Of a stretch of 64,000 nucleotides of DNA, positions 35,137 through 44,739 are shown one piece after another. The stretch is from NCBI RefSeq assembly GCF_019312585.1, contig NZ_JAHWDP010000001.1:310001-374000 (forward strand). Reading direction: 5' to 3'. Made by a program: the position numbers and the translations under genes. The first letter of the stretch is position 1, and each line of letters begins with the position of its first letter. The notes below the pieces were generated by a model. That model had not been told where the DNA came from, made no database searches, and saw only the letters and a program-made list of their open reading frames with translations. The DNA is from Halomarinibacterium sedimenti (GTDB taxonomy: Bacteria; Bacteroidota; Bacteroidia; Flavobacteriales; Flavobacteriaceae).

Positions 35137-36172
35137 AGAATCTTTTGATATTAATTTCTGAAGGAAGGTTTATATTATTCTCTATAAAATCATATAAATA
35201 ATTTGAAAGGAGTGGCGCCATTAACAACCCTCTTGTACCCAAACCATTTAAAAAATAGACATTTTTATGTTCAGGTAAATTTCCCACTAATGGCCTTCTG
35301 TCTTTTACTGTTGGGCGCATTCCTACTTCTTGATCTATAACTTCAAAAGGAACTGTAATCAGTTTTTGAATGGCAGCTACCAATTCTTTTCGTCCCTTTT
35401 CAGAAATTTGTAGACCGTAGTCGTCATGAGCAAATGTGGCTCCAATTTTATACATATCTTCCCCTAAAGGAATAATAAAAAATTTACTTTTTAATACTGA
35501 AAAGCAATCCAGTTGTGGTGATTTTATGGTAATGTATTCCCCCTTTTTCGGAATTAAAATATTTTTAGGAAAAAAGGGATTGTATATAGCTGAAGCACCT
35601 TCAGCAAAGACAATATTGGTTGCTAAAATATCCTCGTAAACTACTTCACTGTTTTTCACTTTTAATGCTTCAAAATTAAAATCTGTAGGTAGTAAGGATT
35701 TCGTATTACCTAAATATTCACGATATTTTGCAATAATAATTTTAGTATCTATTTGAAAGCTATGATTTACTTTTCCAAAACCAAAATCTGCGTTGAGCCC
35801 GTCATTGGTGTTTTGTATTATTTCTTCCCCGAGATATTTTGAAAGTTCATTTCTGTCACTAGCAACAGTCCATAAATTTTGTTCTTCATTATTATTAAAA
35901 ACTTTTAGGATGGGTGTTTCAGTAATAAATTCAACGTTAAGAAAAGATTCTAATTCCTTATAAAATGGCAGCGCTTGGGGCAAGAAGATATTGGCTTCCC
36001 AAACAGGCGTAAAGTGTTTTAAAACACACGGATTTACAACCCCACCAGCGACACTTGTTGCTGAGGAATTTGCATCGATAACGACAAAACTTTTGTTGTT
36101 TTTCCGAAGTTGTTCGCAAATTGAAATTCCTGCAATTCCTAACCCAACAATTATGTAATCTATTTTATCCAT
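35129..36172 (-). CDS. DAO-type FAD-dependent oxidoreductase
   Basis: FAD-dependent oxidoreductase of 347 residues from the Met of MDKIDYIIVG (36172). A Met five codons upstream would fall inside the gld-operon terminator hairpin, so it is not the start. The FAD loop is IIVGLGIAGISICEQL with the acid in VVIDAN, and the C-terminal GLGTRGLLMAP closes the FAD site. Its shape resembles the C-terminal oxidase domain of MnmC (tRNA modification) or glycine/D-amino acid oxidases. Which one is uncertain. Confidence 0.82.
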   Translation of the reverse strand: MDKIDYIIVGLGIAGISICEQLRKNNKSFVVIDANSSATSVAGGVVNPCVLKHFTPVWEANIFLPQALPFYKELESFLNVEFITETPILKVFNNNEEQNLWTVASDRNELSKYLGEEIIQNTNDGLNADFGFGKVNHSFQIDTKIIIAKYREYLGNTKSLLPTDFNFEALKVKNSEVVYEDILATNIVFAEGASAIYNPFFPKNILIPKKGEYITIKSPQLDCFSVLKSKFFIIPLGEDMYKIGATFAHDDYGLQISEKGRKELVAAIQKLITVPFEVIDQEVGMRPTVKDRRPLVGNLPEHKNVYFLNGLGTRGLLMAPLLSNYLYDFIENNINLPSEINIKRFFN

Positions 36173-36174
36173 AA

Positions 36175-36205
36175 AAAAACCCTCCAAAGGTAAGGAGGGT
36201 TTTTA
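36175..36205. terminator. Terminator downstream of gldN (bidirectional)
   Basis: AAAAACCCTCC and GGAGGGTTTTT pair around an eight-base loop, with U-runs readable in both directions. It separates the gld genes from the FAD-oxidase gene, whose ATG begins two bases from the stem. Confidence 0.85.
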
Positions 36206-36225
36206 ATTTTATCACTTAGAATTTA

Positions 36226-37122
36226 TTAATAATTCCAAAGGTCAATTTCTATGTTTCTAATTTGTTCTTTGATACGGTCAGATTCCAATAATTGCATCAA
36301 TGCATTATCGCTTATGTAATCTGCCACACCTCTATCTCCTTGCACATTATCTTCTCTATAGATTACGGCACTAAATCTTCTTGAATTTAACAAATGATCA
36401 AAGGAAATAGGCTGTGATGTGTTTTTGCGGTTGAAAGCCATAGATTGGTTTAACACTTCTCTCGTCGCGGGAAACCAAACCCAGAATAATTCAACTTTTG
36501 CATCTACTCCGTCATCTGGATATGCTTTAGAACGAGCCTCGTTTGCTACTGGACAAAGTCCAAGCAATCTGTAACGAAGTTCTCCTTGACGCTTATCAAG
36601 ATACCAATATCCACGTATTCTCCACTCTTCAACATCGCCAGCATCCAAAGTAAATTTTCTAATGTATTCTGGATCTACTACACCTTCTGCGTTGTATTGC
36701 TCAATACCTAAATCGGTAGTGTCACTATACATTAAAGAAGCTTCGATGTCTTTAAGTGTACGTTTTTCAGTAAAATAAGAATCGGCATACACTTGGTCTA
36801 TTTTACCATTTTTGATATTCTTTACCAAAACATCATACAAAGAACGTCTGTCTGCTCCAATGTTGTTGGTATCGATTGGGTAATACAATGGAAAATTCAC
36901 TCTTTCATCAAGGTCAATAATTTCCCAAGTGGTTTTGGACCACAACACATCACGCTCGTCAACGTATCCATAAGGTAATGGAGTATCGTTATCGTAGGCA
37001 ATCTGAGCTTCGGTCTTTACGCCTATCTCATCGGGTGTCTTTGCATTAAGGATATTGATTTGCGCAGTAGCACTTATCCCTAAAAGACCCATTACACATA
37101 AAACAACATTTCTAAAACTCAT
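36226..37122 (-). CDS. gldN: Gliding motility / T9SS protein GldN
   Basis: Periplasmic component of the type IX secretion and gliding apparatus, equivalent to PorN. The 298-residue protein has a signal peptide (about 1-20) and the GldN motif order: LPYGYVDERDVLWSKTTWEIIDL followed by FPLYYP near residue 80. With GldK it forms a ring around the trans-envelope complex. It follows gldM by 12 bases, as is usual in Flavobacteriia, and a strong terminator ends the operon. Confidence 0.93.
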   Translation of the reverse strand: MSFRNVVLCVMGLLGISATAQINILNAKTPDEIGVKTEAQIAYDNDTPLPYGYVDERDVLWSKTTWEIIDLDERVNFPLYYPIDTNNIGADRRSLYDVLVKNIKNGKIDQVYADSYFTEKRTLKDIEASLMYSDTTDLGIEQYNAEGVVDPEYIRKFTLDAGDVEEWRIRGYWYLDKRQGELRYRLLGLCPVANEARSKAYPDDGVDAKVELFWVWFPATREVLNQSMAFNRKNTSQPISFDHLLNSRRFSAVIYREDNVQGDRGVADYISDNALMQLLESDRIKEQIRNIEIDLWNY

Positions 37123-37134
37123 ATTTTAATATTC

Positions 37135-38703
37135 TTAGTTTGTTAATTCGATACAGATTGGGGAAATCTTTTTAAGCTTATATCCTGTGTTACCAGAAAT
37201 ACTTGCGTTGATATCGAAAATTTGAACAGTTTCCCCTCTTTTTGCACGGTTAAGTGCTCCAATGGCTTGGGAATTTAGTTTTCTTCCGCTAACAATAACG
37301 GTTGGTTGACCAGATACTTTAAAACTGAATCCAGTTACGTTAAGTGCTAAATCAAAATCAAAATCTTCTAAAGCAGCACCTACGCTAGCAATCTCCAATC
37401 CTTGACGTTGCATACGTACACAACCACCATCACCAGTTTCTCCACGAATAGATCCTACTGGACGAGGGATATCTTTGATACGGAACATAGAATTCGTACT
37501 AATTTTTTGACCGTCTGGAAGTGTCCCACTTGCGTTAATTGTTACTTCTCTTCCCTGTCCTGGTCGCATCATATATTTACTTCCAGCTCCTTTAGTAAGA
37601 CCCGCAGCAGAAGCAGATACTTTATTATCTGGGATACCAGGGATAGAAATCGTCATAGGATTATCTACACCACGGTAAACCACATTCATCTTATCTGCAG
37701 AAATTACAGCAGCATTTGGCTTTGTAATAGTAGCAAAACTTGCGCTTACAGGAATTTCAACTTCCTTACCATCTTGTAAGAAAATTAAATTTCCTTCAAT
37801 TTTATGATCTCCTGCAGCACCAGCACTAATATTTAATTTTACTTTACCATTTTCAATTGTGTACTGACCTTCCGTTAATGGTCTTCCATCTAACGTAAGT
37901 TCAACTCTGTTTGGTTTTGTATTTGGATCCTTACGTCCTAAAACAATTCCTCCATCAAATGGCTCTCCTGCATAAAAGGCAGATTTAGCTTGTTCAAGTA
38001 ACGTATTGTATTGAGTAAATGATAATGCTGTTGCTTGCTGCCCAGCAAGCATTTTAGCTAGCAACTCATTTTTAATTACCTGAATGTCATTTTGAAGAGA
38101 TGTTAACTTTGTTCTAGAAGCAACCATTGGGAAACCTTCATAGTTATAGTTTAACCAATCAATTTCTTTACCATCACGTCTTGTAACTGGAGCTGTAGAG
38201 AAATTACTTTCAACCGAAGCCTTAATATCTGGGTACGTATCTCCTAATACAGCAACCATATCAGTTCTATACTTATTGATTTGATCTAAGAACTCTTGAC
38301 CTTCTGGCTTCAATTTATCTCCCTGAAAAAACAATCGATCTAAAAAATCTGGTTTATCTTGAACCTCGTAATCATTTTGTTCTTCTGGCTTAACCGTTGC
38401 CATCATATCGCTTTTTAACTTAGCTAAGTAACTATCCAATGTTGCTGATATTTCGGTCACCTGATCTGCCTTTGCCTTTACAGAGGCGTATTGTTCTGGT
38501 TGCTCTGAAGCTTTTGTAGCTAAACTCTCCATAAACGCAGTGTTTCTTTGAGTCGTTGCTGTGGTAGCATCAGAAATTTTTTCGTCTAATAATCCAAAAG
38601 CAGATAATACTTCTTTGGACATGTTTAAGGCAAGCATTGCGATGAAAACCAGATACATTAGGTTAATCATCTTTTGCCTTGGTGATAATGCTCCTTTAGC
38701 CAT
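37135..38703 (-). CDS. gldM: Gliding motility / T9SS motor protein GldM
   Basis: Inner-membrane-anchored periplasmic component of the T9SS motor, 522 residues. It starts MAKGALSPRQKMINLMYLVFIAMLALN, where the single N-terminal membrane helix carries the proton-path region seen with GldL. A long periplasmic part follows with an N-terminal helical bundle and Ig-like domains (about 220-515). Start and order are identical to other Flavobacteriaceae gldM genes as I know them. It lies 44 bases from gldL and 12 from gldN. Confidence 0.94.
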   Translation of the reverse strand: MAKGALSPRQKMINLMYLVFIAMLALNMSKEVLSAFGLLDEKISDATTATTQRNTAFMESLATKASEQPEQYASVKAKADQVTEISATLDSYLAKLKSDMMATVKPEEQNDYEVQDKPDFLDRLFFQGDKLKPEGQEFLDQINKYRTDMVAVLGDTYPDIKASVESNFSTAPVTRRDGKEIDWLNYNYEGFPMVASRTKLTSLQNDIQVIKNELLAKMLAGQQATALSFTQYNTLLEQAKSAFYAGEPFDGGIVLGRKDPNTKPNRVELTLDGRPLTEGQYTIENGKVKLNISAGAAGDHKIEGNLIFLQDGKEVEIPVSASFATITKPNAAVISADKMNVVYRGVDNPMTISIPGIPDNKVSASAAGLTKGAGSKYMMRPGQGREVTINASGTLPDGQKISTNSMFRIKDIPRPVGSIRGETGDGGCVRMQRQGLEIASVGAALEDFDFDLALNVTGFSFKVSGQPTVIVSGRKLNSQAIGALNRAKRGETVQIFDINASISGNTGYKLKKISPICIELTN

Positions 38704-38747
38704 AATCTTTTAGTTTTTTAAGTTATTAAAAGTTAGTCTAACGGACA

Positions 38748-39389
38748 TTAGTTTCTATTGGTCATTGCAGAAAGCATTCCACCATACACTCCATTTAATG
38801 AAGATAGGTTAGTTGCTAAATGCTCCATTTGTGCTTTTAGTTGCTCTGCATTTTCCACTACACGCTCGTTTACTTCTGCTTGACGGCTTGTAGACTCCAC
38901 TTGTACTTTATAAAGACTATTTAAAGACTCCATTTGTGCAGCCGCAAGCGCCATTTCTTCACTATATTTTTTGGTAGAACTCATTGCTTCAGCAGTTGGG
39001 GCCATGCTTTTAGCAGCTCCTTCGAAAGAACGGATACTATTTCCTAAGCTACTCATTAATTCAGAATCAATTTTAGCGTCTTTCAACATTTCGTCTAATT
39101 TTTTAGAAAGGATTCCCTGAGCATCTTTTGGGGCTTCTTTATCTTTTCCTTTTCCTCCAGCCAATTCTGGATATACTAGAGACCAGTCTAAATCGTCGTC
39201 AACTGGCTCAAAAGCTGAAATAGCAAAAATAATTGCTTCGGTAATTAAACCAATGGCTAGAAGAAGTCCACCGTTAAGGGGTCCTAATTCCCAGTGAAGA
39301 ATTTTGAAAAGTGCTCCTAAGATTACAATAGACGCTCCAAGGCCGTAAGCCATGTTAAAAAGTTTCTTGGATGATTTTGATTGTGCCAT
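38748..39389 (-). CDS. gldL: Gliding motility / T9SS motor protein GldL
   Basis: Integral membrane subunit of the T9SS rotary motor, 213 residues. Two hydrophobic helices near the N-terminus (FNMAYGLGASIVILGALFKI and the following segment) contain the conserved charged Glu/His region that couples to GldM. The remainder is a cytoplasmic coiled coil. It comes between gldK (57 bases away) and gldM. Confidence 0.94.
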   Translation of the reverse strand: MAQSKSSKKLFNMAYGLGASIVILGALFKILHWELGPLNGGLLLAIGLITEAIIFAISAFEPVDDDLDWSLVYPELAGGKGKDKEAPKDAQGILSKKLDEMLKDAKIDSELMSSLGNSIRSFEGAAKSMAPTAEAMSSTKKYSEEMALAAAQMESLNSLYKVQVESTSRQAEVNERVVENAEQLKAQMEHLATNLSSLNGVYGGMLSAMTNRN

Positions 39390-39446
39390 AATAAAATATA
39401 ATTAAGTTAAGTTAAGTTTAAAGTTAGATGTATTAATAAGTAGAGA

Positions 39447-40823
39447 CTATCGAGCGTCTCCAAAGTTTTTGTTTAAGGTTATGTCTGTACCCATATAGTC
39501 TTGCACAGTTCTAAAGCCTATATAACTTCTTGCAGAATCTGCGTATTCATAATCACGAGTACTTACTTGTAAGAAATAGGCAACATCCTTCCAAGATCCA
39601 CCTCTAACCACTTTACGCATATTCTTTTCGTCATTAACGTTAGGGTTCATTGTTGAAGAATATTCATAAGAATCTGGGTCATAAGATGAAGCAACCCACT
39701 CGCTTACGTTACCTGCCATATTATACAGGTTATAATCGTTAGGTTCGTACGCATCTGCTTCTACGGTATATAATGCCTGATCTGCCGCATAATCACCTCT
39801 CAAAGGTTTAAAGTTTGCCATAAAACAACCTCTATCGTTTTTAGCATAAGGTCCTCCCCAAGGATAGGTTGCAGACTCTAATCCTCCACGAGCGGCATAT
39901 TCCCACTCTGCCTCACCCGGAAGTCTAAATGAGTTAACATAAGGTCTTTTCTTCGATTTTTGATATGCATTTTTGTATAAAGTTCTCCAAGCACAGAATG
40001 CTTTTGCTTGTTTCCAATTCACTCCAACAACTGGGTAATCTCCATAAGCTTCATGCCAGAAGTAATCGTTATGCATTGGTTCATTATAAGAGTAATTGAA
40101 ATCTTTTATCCAAACAGTAGTATCTGGATAAATATTAACTTCTTCTTTCTTAATAAAATCTTTTCTGCGTTGTCCTTTAGCACGAGCTGCTGCTTGGATG
40201 TCCATATAAGTGTATTGAAACTTCAACTTACTTACATCAATGGTTCTTTGTCCATTATACGCTTCTTCAGCAGGAATATACATACTATCCATTACTTCTG
40301 AATAATATTCATCTGGGTATTCTGCTGTGTCCGTAAAAAGGTCAACATCACGGTTAATCTTTCTACCTGCGTAGAAATCTTCACCCATTCCGTAATAATT
40401 ATCGTAATTATACTGCTCCCACGGAGTCATTTCTTCATTTTCTTGATCTACAAACGCAAACTCACCAATACCACCATCTCCTGGAGTAGCACCTACTTCA
40501 TCTGCTAGGATAGCAAGTTTAAGTCTAATTGTAGAGTCACGTACCCACTCTACAAACTGGCGATATTCTGCATTTGTGATTTCTGTTTCGTCCATATAAA
40601 AGGAGCGAACCGTTACGGTACGAGTAGGAGCATCGTTAACGGCAACAAAGTCGTCGTCTGCTTTACCCATGATGAAGGACCCACCAGGGATAAGCGTCAT
40701 TCCATAAGGTTTCTCGGGATACCATTTTTTGCCTTTAGCACCAACAAGTTCTCCTCTATCTTTTTTAGAGTTACAACTGAACAACAAGGCAAGTACTGCA
40801 GTAATTGCAATTAGCTTCTTCAT
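39447..40823 (-). CDS. gldK: Gliding motility / T9SS lipoprotein GldK
   Basis: Outer-membrane lipoprotein of the T9SS, 458 residues (lipobox LFSC, C17). The body is a formylglycine-generating-enzyme (SUMF1)-type fold: MTLIPGGSFIMGKADDD near residue 42 and NMAGNVSEWVASSYD followed by VVRGGSW near the end. GldK lost sulfatase-modifying activity and serves as a structural ring component with GldN. It is first in the operon; a weak TAnnTTTG-like element (TAGGTTTA) lies upstream near 40870. Confidence 0.94.
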   Translation of the reverse strand: MKKLIAITAVLALLFSCNSKKDRGELVGAKGKKWYPEKPYGMTLIPGGSFIMGKADDDFVAVNDAPTRTVTVRSFYMDETEITNAEYRQFVEWVRDSTIRLKLAILADEVGATPGDGGIGEFAFVDQENEEMTPWEQYNYDNYYGMGEDFYAGRKINRDVDLFTDTAEYPDEYYSEVMDSMYIPAEEAYNGQRTIDVSKLKFQYTYMDIQAAARAKGQRRKDFIKKEEVNIYPDTTVWIKDFNYSYNEPMHNDYFWHEAYGDYPVVGVNWKQAKAFCAWRTLYKNAYQKSKKRPYVNSFRLPGEAEWEYAARGGLESATYPWGGPYAKNDRGCFMANFKPLRGDYAADQALYTVEADAYEPNDYNLYNMAGNVSEWVASSYDPDSYEYSSTMNPNVNDEKNMRKVVRGGSWKDVAYFLQVSTRDYEYADSARSYIGFRTVQDYMGTDITLNKNFGDAR

Positions 40824-40935
40824 AGGTAATTAGGTTAAATTTTATCAGATTTAAGGGCGTAAACCTATTTATAATATTCCAAAAAAACAACATTTTTCTG
40901 AAAAATCCCCTAAATCTTGATTATTTAATTTTTGG

Positions 40936-42099
40936 TTATACTTCATTCTTTTGGCGGGCTTTAAACCACCTTTCAGGAATTTCCTGATTTGTTGCACTCA
41001 AATAATCGCCATAAGTGCAAGGTAATAACGTATGTGTTTTTAATTTATTATTAACATTTGAAATAAATGGCAATTCTATCCACCATCTACCCGTTTTATT
41101 ACTCTTTTTAAACACCAATATATCTTCAGCTATAGGAACTTTAAAAGTTGTAAAGTGATTTTCATTTTCAAAATCTTCATCTTCTATCCTAAAATTAACC
41201 CCTTCAATAAAGTACCATAAAACCTGAGATAATAACATTGCAAGGCTTTCTCCCTGCGTAAACTCTTTCAATTCGTAAATACCAAAAGAGCTCACTCGAT
41301 TACTTATTCCTGCATATCTAGCAATAGCGCAAATCTCCCTACTATCAAATCCGTTAGGACTATTGTAGTATTTATAACTTAAATCTCCATATTTTATTGT
41401 GGCAGCATCTATAGCTACAATGTCTGCATCTCTTAAAATAGGCTCTACTTTTGTAATATCCTCGGTGACACTCCCCAAACGGTAGGCATCAAAATACAGC
41501 TTATCCATAAGCGCTATTTCTGCAGGGGGGTTAAAAAACGATTGATACCCCAAAACACTATAATTAAATAGATTGTATGGCTTATCAACGATTACCTTGC
41601 CAACATAGGATTTATTGGAAATCGGATTTTCGGCAACCCCTAAATCAAAACGATTATCCACATTAACCAAATTAATCATCTTCTTAAAAGAATCATACGC
41701 TCTGTAATGCGAATACAGCAAATCCTGACTACCTCCTAATATAATAGGTATAATATTTTTTTTGAGTAATGCTTCAACGACCGCCTTTAAAGCAAAATAA
41801 GTATCTTCTACCGTTTCTCCTTTTTCAATATCCCCAAGGTCCACCATATTTAGCGACCAATTTCCTGGATATAAACTGTAAAACGTTTTTCTTAACGTTT
41901 CGAAAGAGACCTCTTCCCCTAAATAATTTTCGTCATTTCTATTTTCTTTTACCCCTAAAATAGCAAATGCAATGCCTTTAAGGTTAGGAATCTCTCCTTT
42001 CTTTTTATGCAATGCAATTTCTTTACCAATGGTTCCAATGGATAAAACCTCTATATGAGCAACAACAGATTTTGAAACGGGAGAGAGAAATTCTATCAT
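40936..42099 (-). CDS. Ureohydrolase (arginase)-fold protein with degenerate metal site
   Basis: Arginase-fold protein of 387 residues, often labelled formimidoylglutamase. The metal motifs are altered: GGGH is GGSQ at 122-125, DAHxD is D148-N-R-F-D152, and the SxDxDxxDP box is AIDAATIKYGD around D231, so several manganese ligands are missing. It may be a scaffold or may act without metal. Its stop/start overlaps topA by four bases (ATGA), so it is translationally linked to topA and lies beside the gld cluster, an arrangement I recall as conserved in Flavobacteriaceae. Confidence 0.82.
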   Translation of the reverse strand: MIEFLSPVSKSVVAHIEVLSIGTIGKEIALHKKKGEIPNLKGIAFAILGVKENRNDENYLGEEVSFETLRKTFYSLYPGNWSLNMVDLGDIEKGETVEDTYFALKAVVEALLKKNIIPIILGGSQDLLYSHYRAYDSFKKMINLVNVDNRFDLGVAENPISNKSYVGKVIVDKPYNLFNYSVLGYQSFFNPPAEIALMDKLYFDAYRLGSVTEDITKVEPILRDADIVAIDAATIKYGDLSYKYYNSPNGFDSREICAIARYAGISNRVSSFGIYELKEFTQGESLAMLLSQVLWYFIEGVNFRIEDEDFENENHFTTFKVPIAEDILVFKKSNKTGRWWIELPFISNVNNKLKTHTLLPCTYGDYLSATNQEIPERWFKARQKNEV

Positions 42100-44591
42100 T
42101 TCTTTTTAGCAGGAGCTTTTTTGGTTCGAGTTTTCTTTTTTGGAGCTTTCTTTTCTAAAATCTCTTGTACTTGCTCCAGCGTTAGTTTATCTGCTTTCGT
42201 AGTTTTTGGCAATTCTACTTTTGTTTTGCCTTTAATTAAATTGAATCGTCCCCAACGCGCCTTTTCAATTTTAATTCCTTCGGAAGGCCATTCTTGCACC
42301 AATTTATCTATCTCTTTCTGCTTTTTATCTTTAATTAGTTCGATAATATCCGCATCAGAAAGATTATCGAAGTCATACTTTTTATTCACGTTAATGAACA
42401 TATTATTCCACTTTATAAATGGTCCAAAACGCCCAGTCCCTTTTTGAACAGGTAATCCTTCGTAAGTATATATTGGGGCATCTGCCTTTTTCTTTTCTTC
42501 TATTAATTCCTTTGCTTCCGCCATAGAAACATCCAATGGATCCATGCCTTGTGGCAATGATATAAATTTCTTTCCAAATCGAACATACGGTCCATATCGT
42601 CCGTTAGCCACTTCAACTTCTTCTCCATCATACACACCCAATTGCTTTGGAAGTTTAAATAAATCCATCACTTCTTCAAAAGTAACTAAGTGAAGTTGTT
42701 GATCGGGTCTTAGACTTGCAAATTTTTTGTCATCATCATCGGGGGCACCAATTTGAGCCATCGCACCAAATTTTCCTAAACGCACCGATACAGGTTTGCC
42801 AGTTTCTGGATCTTCCCCTAAAATTCGTTCTCCACTTTCTCTATCTGCATTTTCTTGCACGTCTTCTACCTGTGGATGGAATTTTTTGTAAAAATCCTTC
42901 ATCATTTTTGTCCACTCTTCTTTTCCTTCGGCTATTTCATCAAAATCCTCTTCTACTTTCGCGGTAAAGTTATAGTCAACAATATTTTTAAAATGCTCCA
43001 CCAAAAAGTCTGTTACAATCATTCCAATATCGGTTGGCACAAGCTTTCCTTTATCACTCCCCACGGTTTCGGTTAGGTTCTTTTCTTTTAAAGCTCCTTT
43101 ATCTAAAAGTAGCTGTGTGTATTTACGCTCCACACCCTCAACCGTTCCCTTTTCAACATAATTACGGTTAATTATTGTAGAAATGGTAGGTGCATAAGTA
43201 GAAGGTCTTCCTATTCCAAGTTCCTCTAACTGCTTCACTAATGATGCTTCGGTAAATCGGTAAGGTGGTCTTGTGAAACGCTCGGTTGCAGTGATGTATT
43301 TATTTTGAAGTGCCTCCCCTTCTTTTAAGTTAGGCAACATACCTTCTTGCTCTTCCTCGTCAAAATCGGTGCCTTCTAAATATACTTTTAAGAAACCATC
43401 AAACTTGATCATTTCCCCATTGGCTGTAAACTGTTCTGAAACTTTTTCGGAAGAAAGTATATCAATCTTTACATTGGTTCTTTCCAATTTAGCATCGCTC
43501 ATTTGAGACGCCAAGGTTCGTTTCCAAATTAAATCGTACAATCGTTCTTGATCGCGATCTCCTGAAATAGTATGCTGTGACATATCTGTTGGGCGAATTG
43601 CCTCGTGAGCTTCCTGAGCCCCTTTGGACTTACTTTTATAATTACGTGGCTTGCTGTATTCCTTTCCGTATGAGGTTTCAATTTCATTTTGTGCAGCCTT
43701 CATCGCATCATTCGATAGATTTACGCTATCGGTACGCATATAGGTAATTAACCCAGATTCGTACAATCGTTGTGCAATGGTCATGGTCTTACCCACTGAA
43801 AAATATAATTTTCTCGATGCCTCTTGCTGAAGCGTAGAAGTGGTAAAAGGTGCTGCAGGCGATTTGGCTCCTGGTTTTTTGGATAGCTCTGCTATTTTAT
43901 AATTAGCTCCTAAATTTTTCTGAAGAAATGCTTTTGCCTCTGCTTCGGTTTCAAAGTTTTTAGGAAGTTTTGCTTTAAACTTACTACCCTCTTCTGTTAT
44001 AAATTCTGCATCAATTCTAAAGGAAGCCACGGGATTAAAGCCTTCAATTTCTCGCTCCCTTTCCACAATTAAACGTACAGCAACACTTTGCACACGCCCC
44101 GCAGAAAGCCCTCCTTTTACTTTTCGCCAAAGCACAGGAGATAATTCGTACCCAACCAATCTATCCAAAACACGCCTTGCTTGTTGGGCATTAACTAAAT
44201 TGTAATCTATTTTTCGTGGATTCTCAATAGCTTTTAATATGGCAGATTTCGTAATTTCGTGAAAAACAATTCGTTTTGTTTTTTCATCTTTTAAATCTAA
44301 TGACTCGGCTAAATGCCAAGCAATAGCTTCTCCTTCTCGATCCTCATCACTTGCGAGCCACACCATATCAGCTTTGTCGGCTAGGCCTTTTAACTCTTTT
44401 ACAAGTGCTTTTTTATCTCGTGAGACTATATATTTAGGTGTAAAGTCACCCTCAACATCCACTCCCAATTCTTTGGAAGGAAGATCTGCAATGTGCCCAA
44501 AACTGGAAGTTACTTTAAATTCTTTTCCTAAAAATTTCTCTATAGTTTTAGCTTTTGCGGGAGACTCAACGATCACTAAATTCTTTGCCAT
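42096..44591 (-). CDS. topA: DNA topoisomerase I
   Basis: Type IA topoisomerase of 831 residues that relaxes negative supercoils. The Toprim domain starts VESPAKAKTIEKFLG and continues with DEDREGEAIAWHL. The catalytic Tyr is in ITYMRTDSVNLS. The C-terminal part has topoisomerase-IA repeats (PVSVRLGKFGAMAQIG and GRYGPYVRFGKKFISLP) rather than Cys4 zinc fingers. It ends in a lysine-rich tail (KKKTRTKKAPAKKK). Cytoplasmic, essential in most bacteria. The stop overlaps the arginase-fold gene start. Confidence 0.95.
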   Translation of the reverse strand: MAKNLVIVESPAKAKTIEKFLGKEFKVTSSFGHIADLPSKELGVDVEGDFTPKYIVSRDKKALVKELKGLADKADMVWLASDEDREGEAIAWHLAESLDLKDEKTKRIVFHEITKSAILKAIENPRKIDYNLVNAQQARRVLDRLVGYELSPVLWRKVKGGLSAGRVQSVAVRLIVEREREIEGFNPVASFRIDAEFITEEGSKFKAKLPKNFETEAEAKAFLQKNLGANYKIAELSKKPGAKSPAAPFTTSTLQQEASRKLYFSVGKTMTIAQRLYESGLITYMRTDSVNLSNDAMKAAQNEIETSYGKEYSKPRNYKSKSKGAQEAHEAIRPTDMSQHTISGDRDQERLYDLIWKRTLASQMSDAKLERTNVKIDILSSEKVSEQFTANGEMIKFDGFLKVYLEGTDFDEEEQEGMLPNLKEGEALQNKYITATERFTRPPYRFTEASLVKQLEELGIGRPSTYAPTISTIINRNYVEKGTVEGVERKYTQLLLDKGALKEKNLTETVGSDKGKLVPTDIGMIVTDFLVEHFKNIVDYNFTAKVEEDFDEIAEGKEEWTKMMKDFYKKFHPQVEDVQENADRESGERILGEDPETGKPVSVRLGKFGAMAQIGAPDDDDKKFASLRPDQQLHLVTFEEVMDLFKLPKQLGVYDGEEVEVANGRYGPYVRFGKKFISLPQGMDPLDVSMAEAKELIEEKKKADAPIYTYEGLPVQKGTGRFGPFIKWNNMFINVNKKYDFDNLSDADIIELIKDKKQKEIDKLVQEWPSEGIKIEKARWGRFNLIKGKTKVELPKTTKADKLTLEQVQEILEKKAPKKKTRTKKAPAKKK

Positions 44592-44678
44592 AATGGTAAA
44601 ATTTGGATTACAAAAGTATAGGAATTTTTTAATTCGATACGATTTAACCTATAAATTAGAATTTTCACCGATAAAAAA

Positions 44679-44708
44679 GGGTGATGAAAAAATTGATTTT
44701 CATCACCC
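44679..44708 (-). terminator. Terminator after the membrane-protein gene
   Basis: Twelve-pair stem GGGTGATGAAAA/TTTTCATCACCC with a short loop, followed by a T-run on the minus strand. It separates the membrane-protein gene at 44740-45522 from topA. Confidence 0.85.
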
Positions 44709-44739
44709 CTATTTGTGTATTTGATTTGGAATTTTCTAA

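Noticed and set aside
37402-37779. 125-codon frame opposite gldM
   Set aside because: Antisense shadow of a conserved gene, with no recognisable domain or promoter.
40936-42099. Functional formimidoylglutamase or arginase
   Set aside because: Several metal ligands are replaced, so I do not assign that activity.
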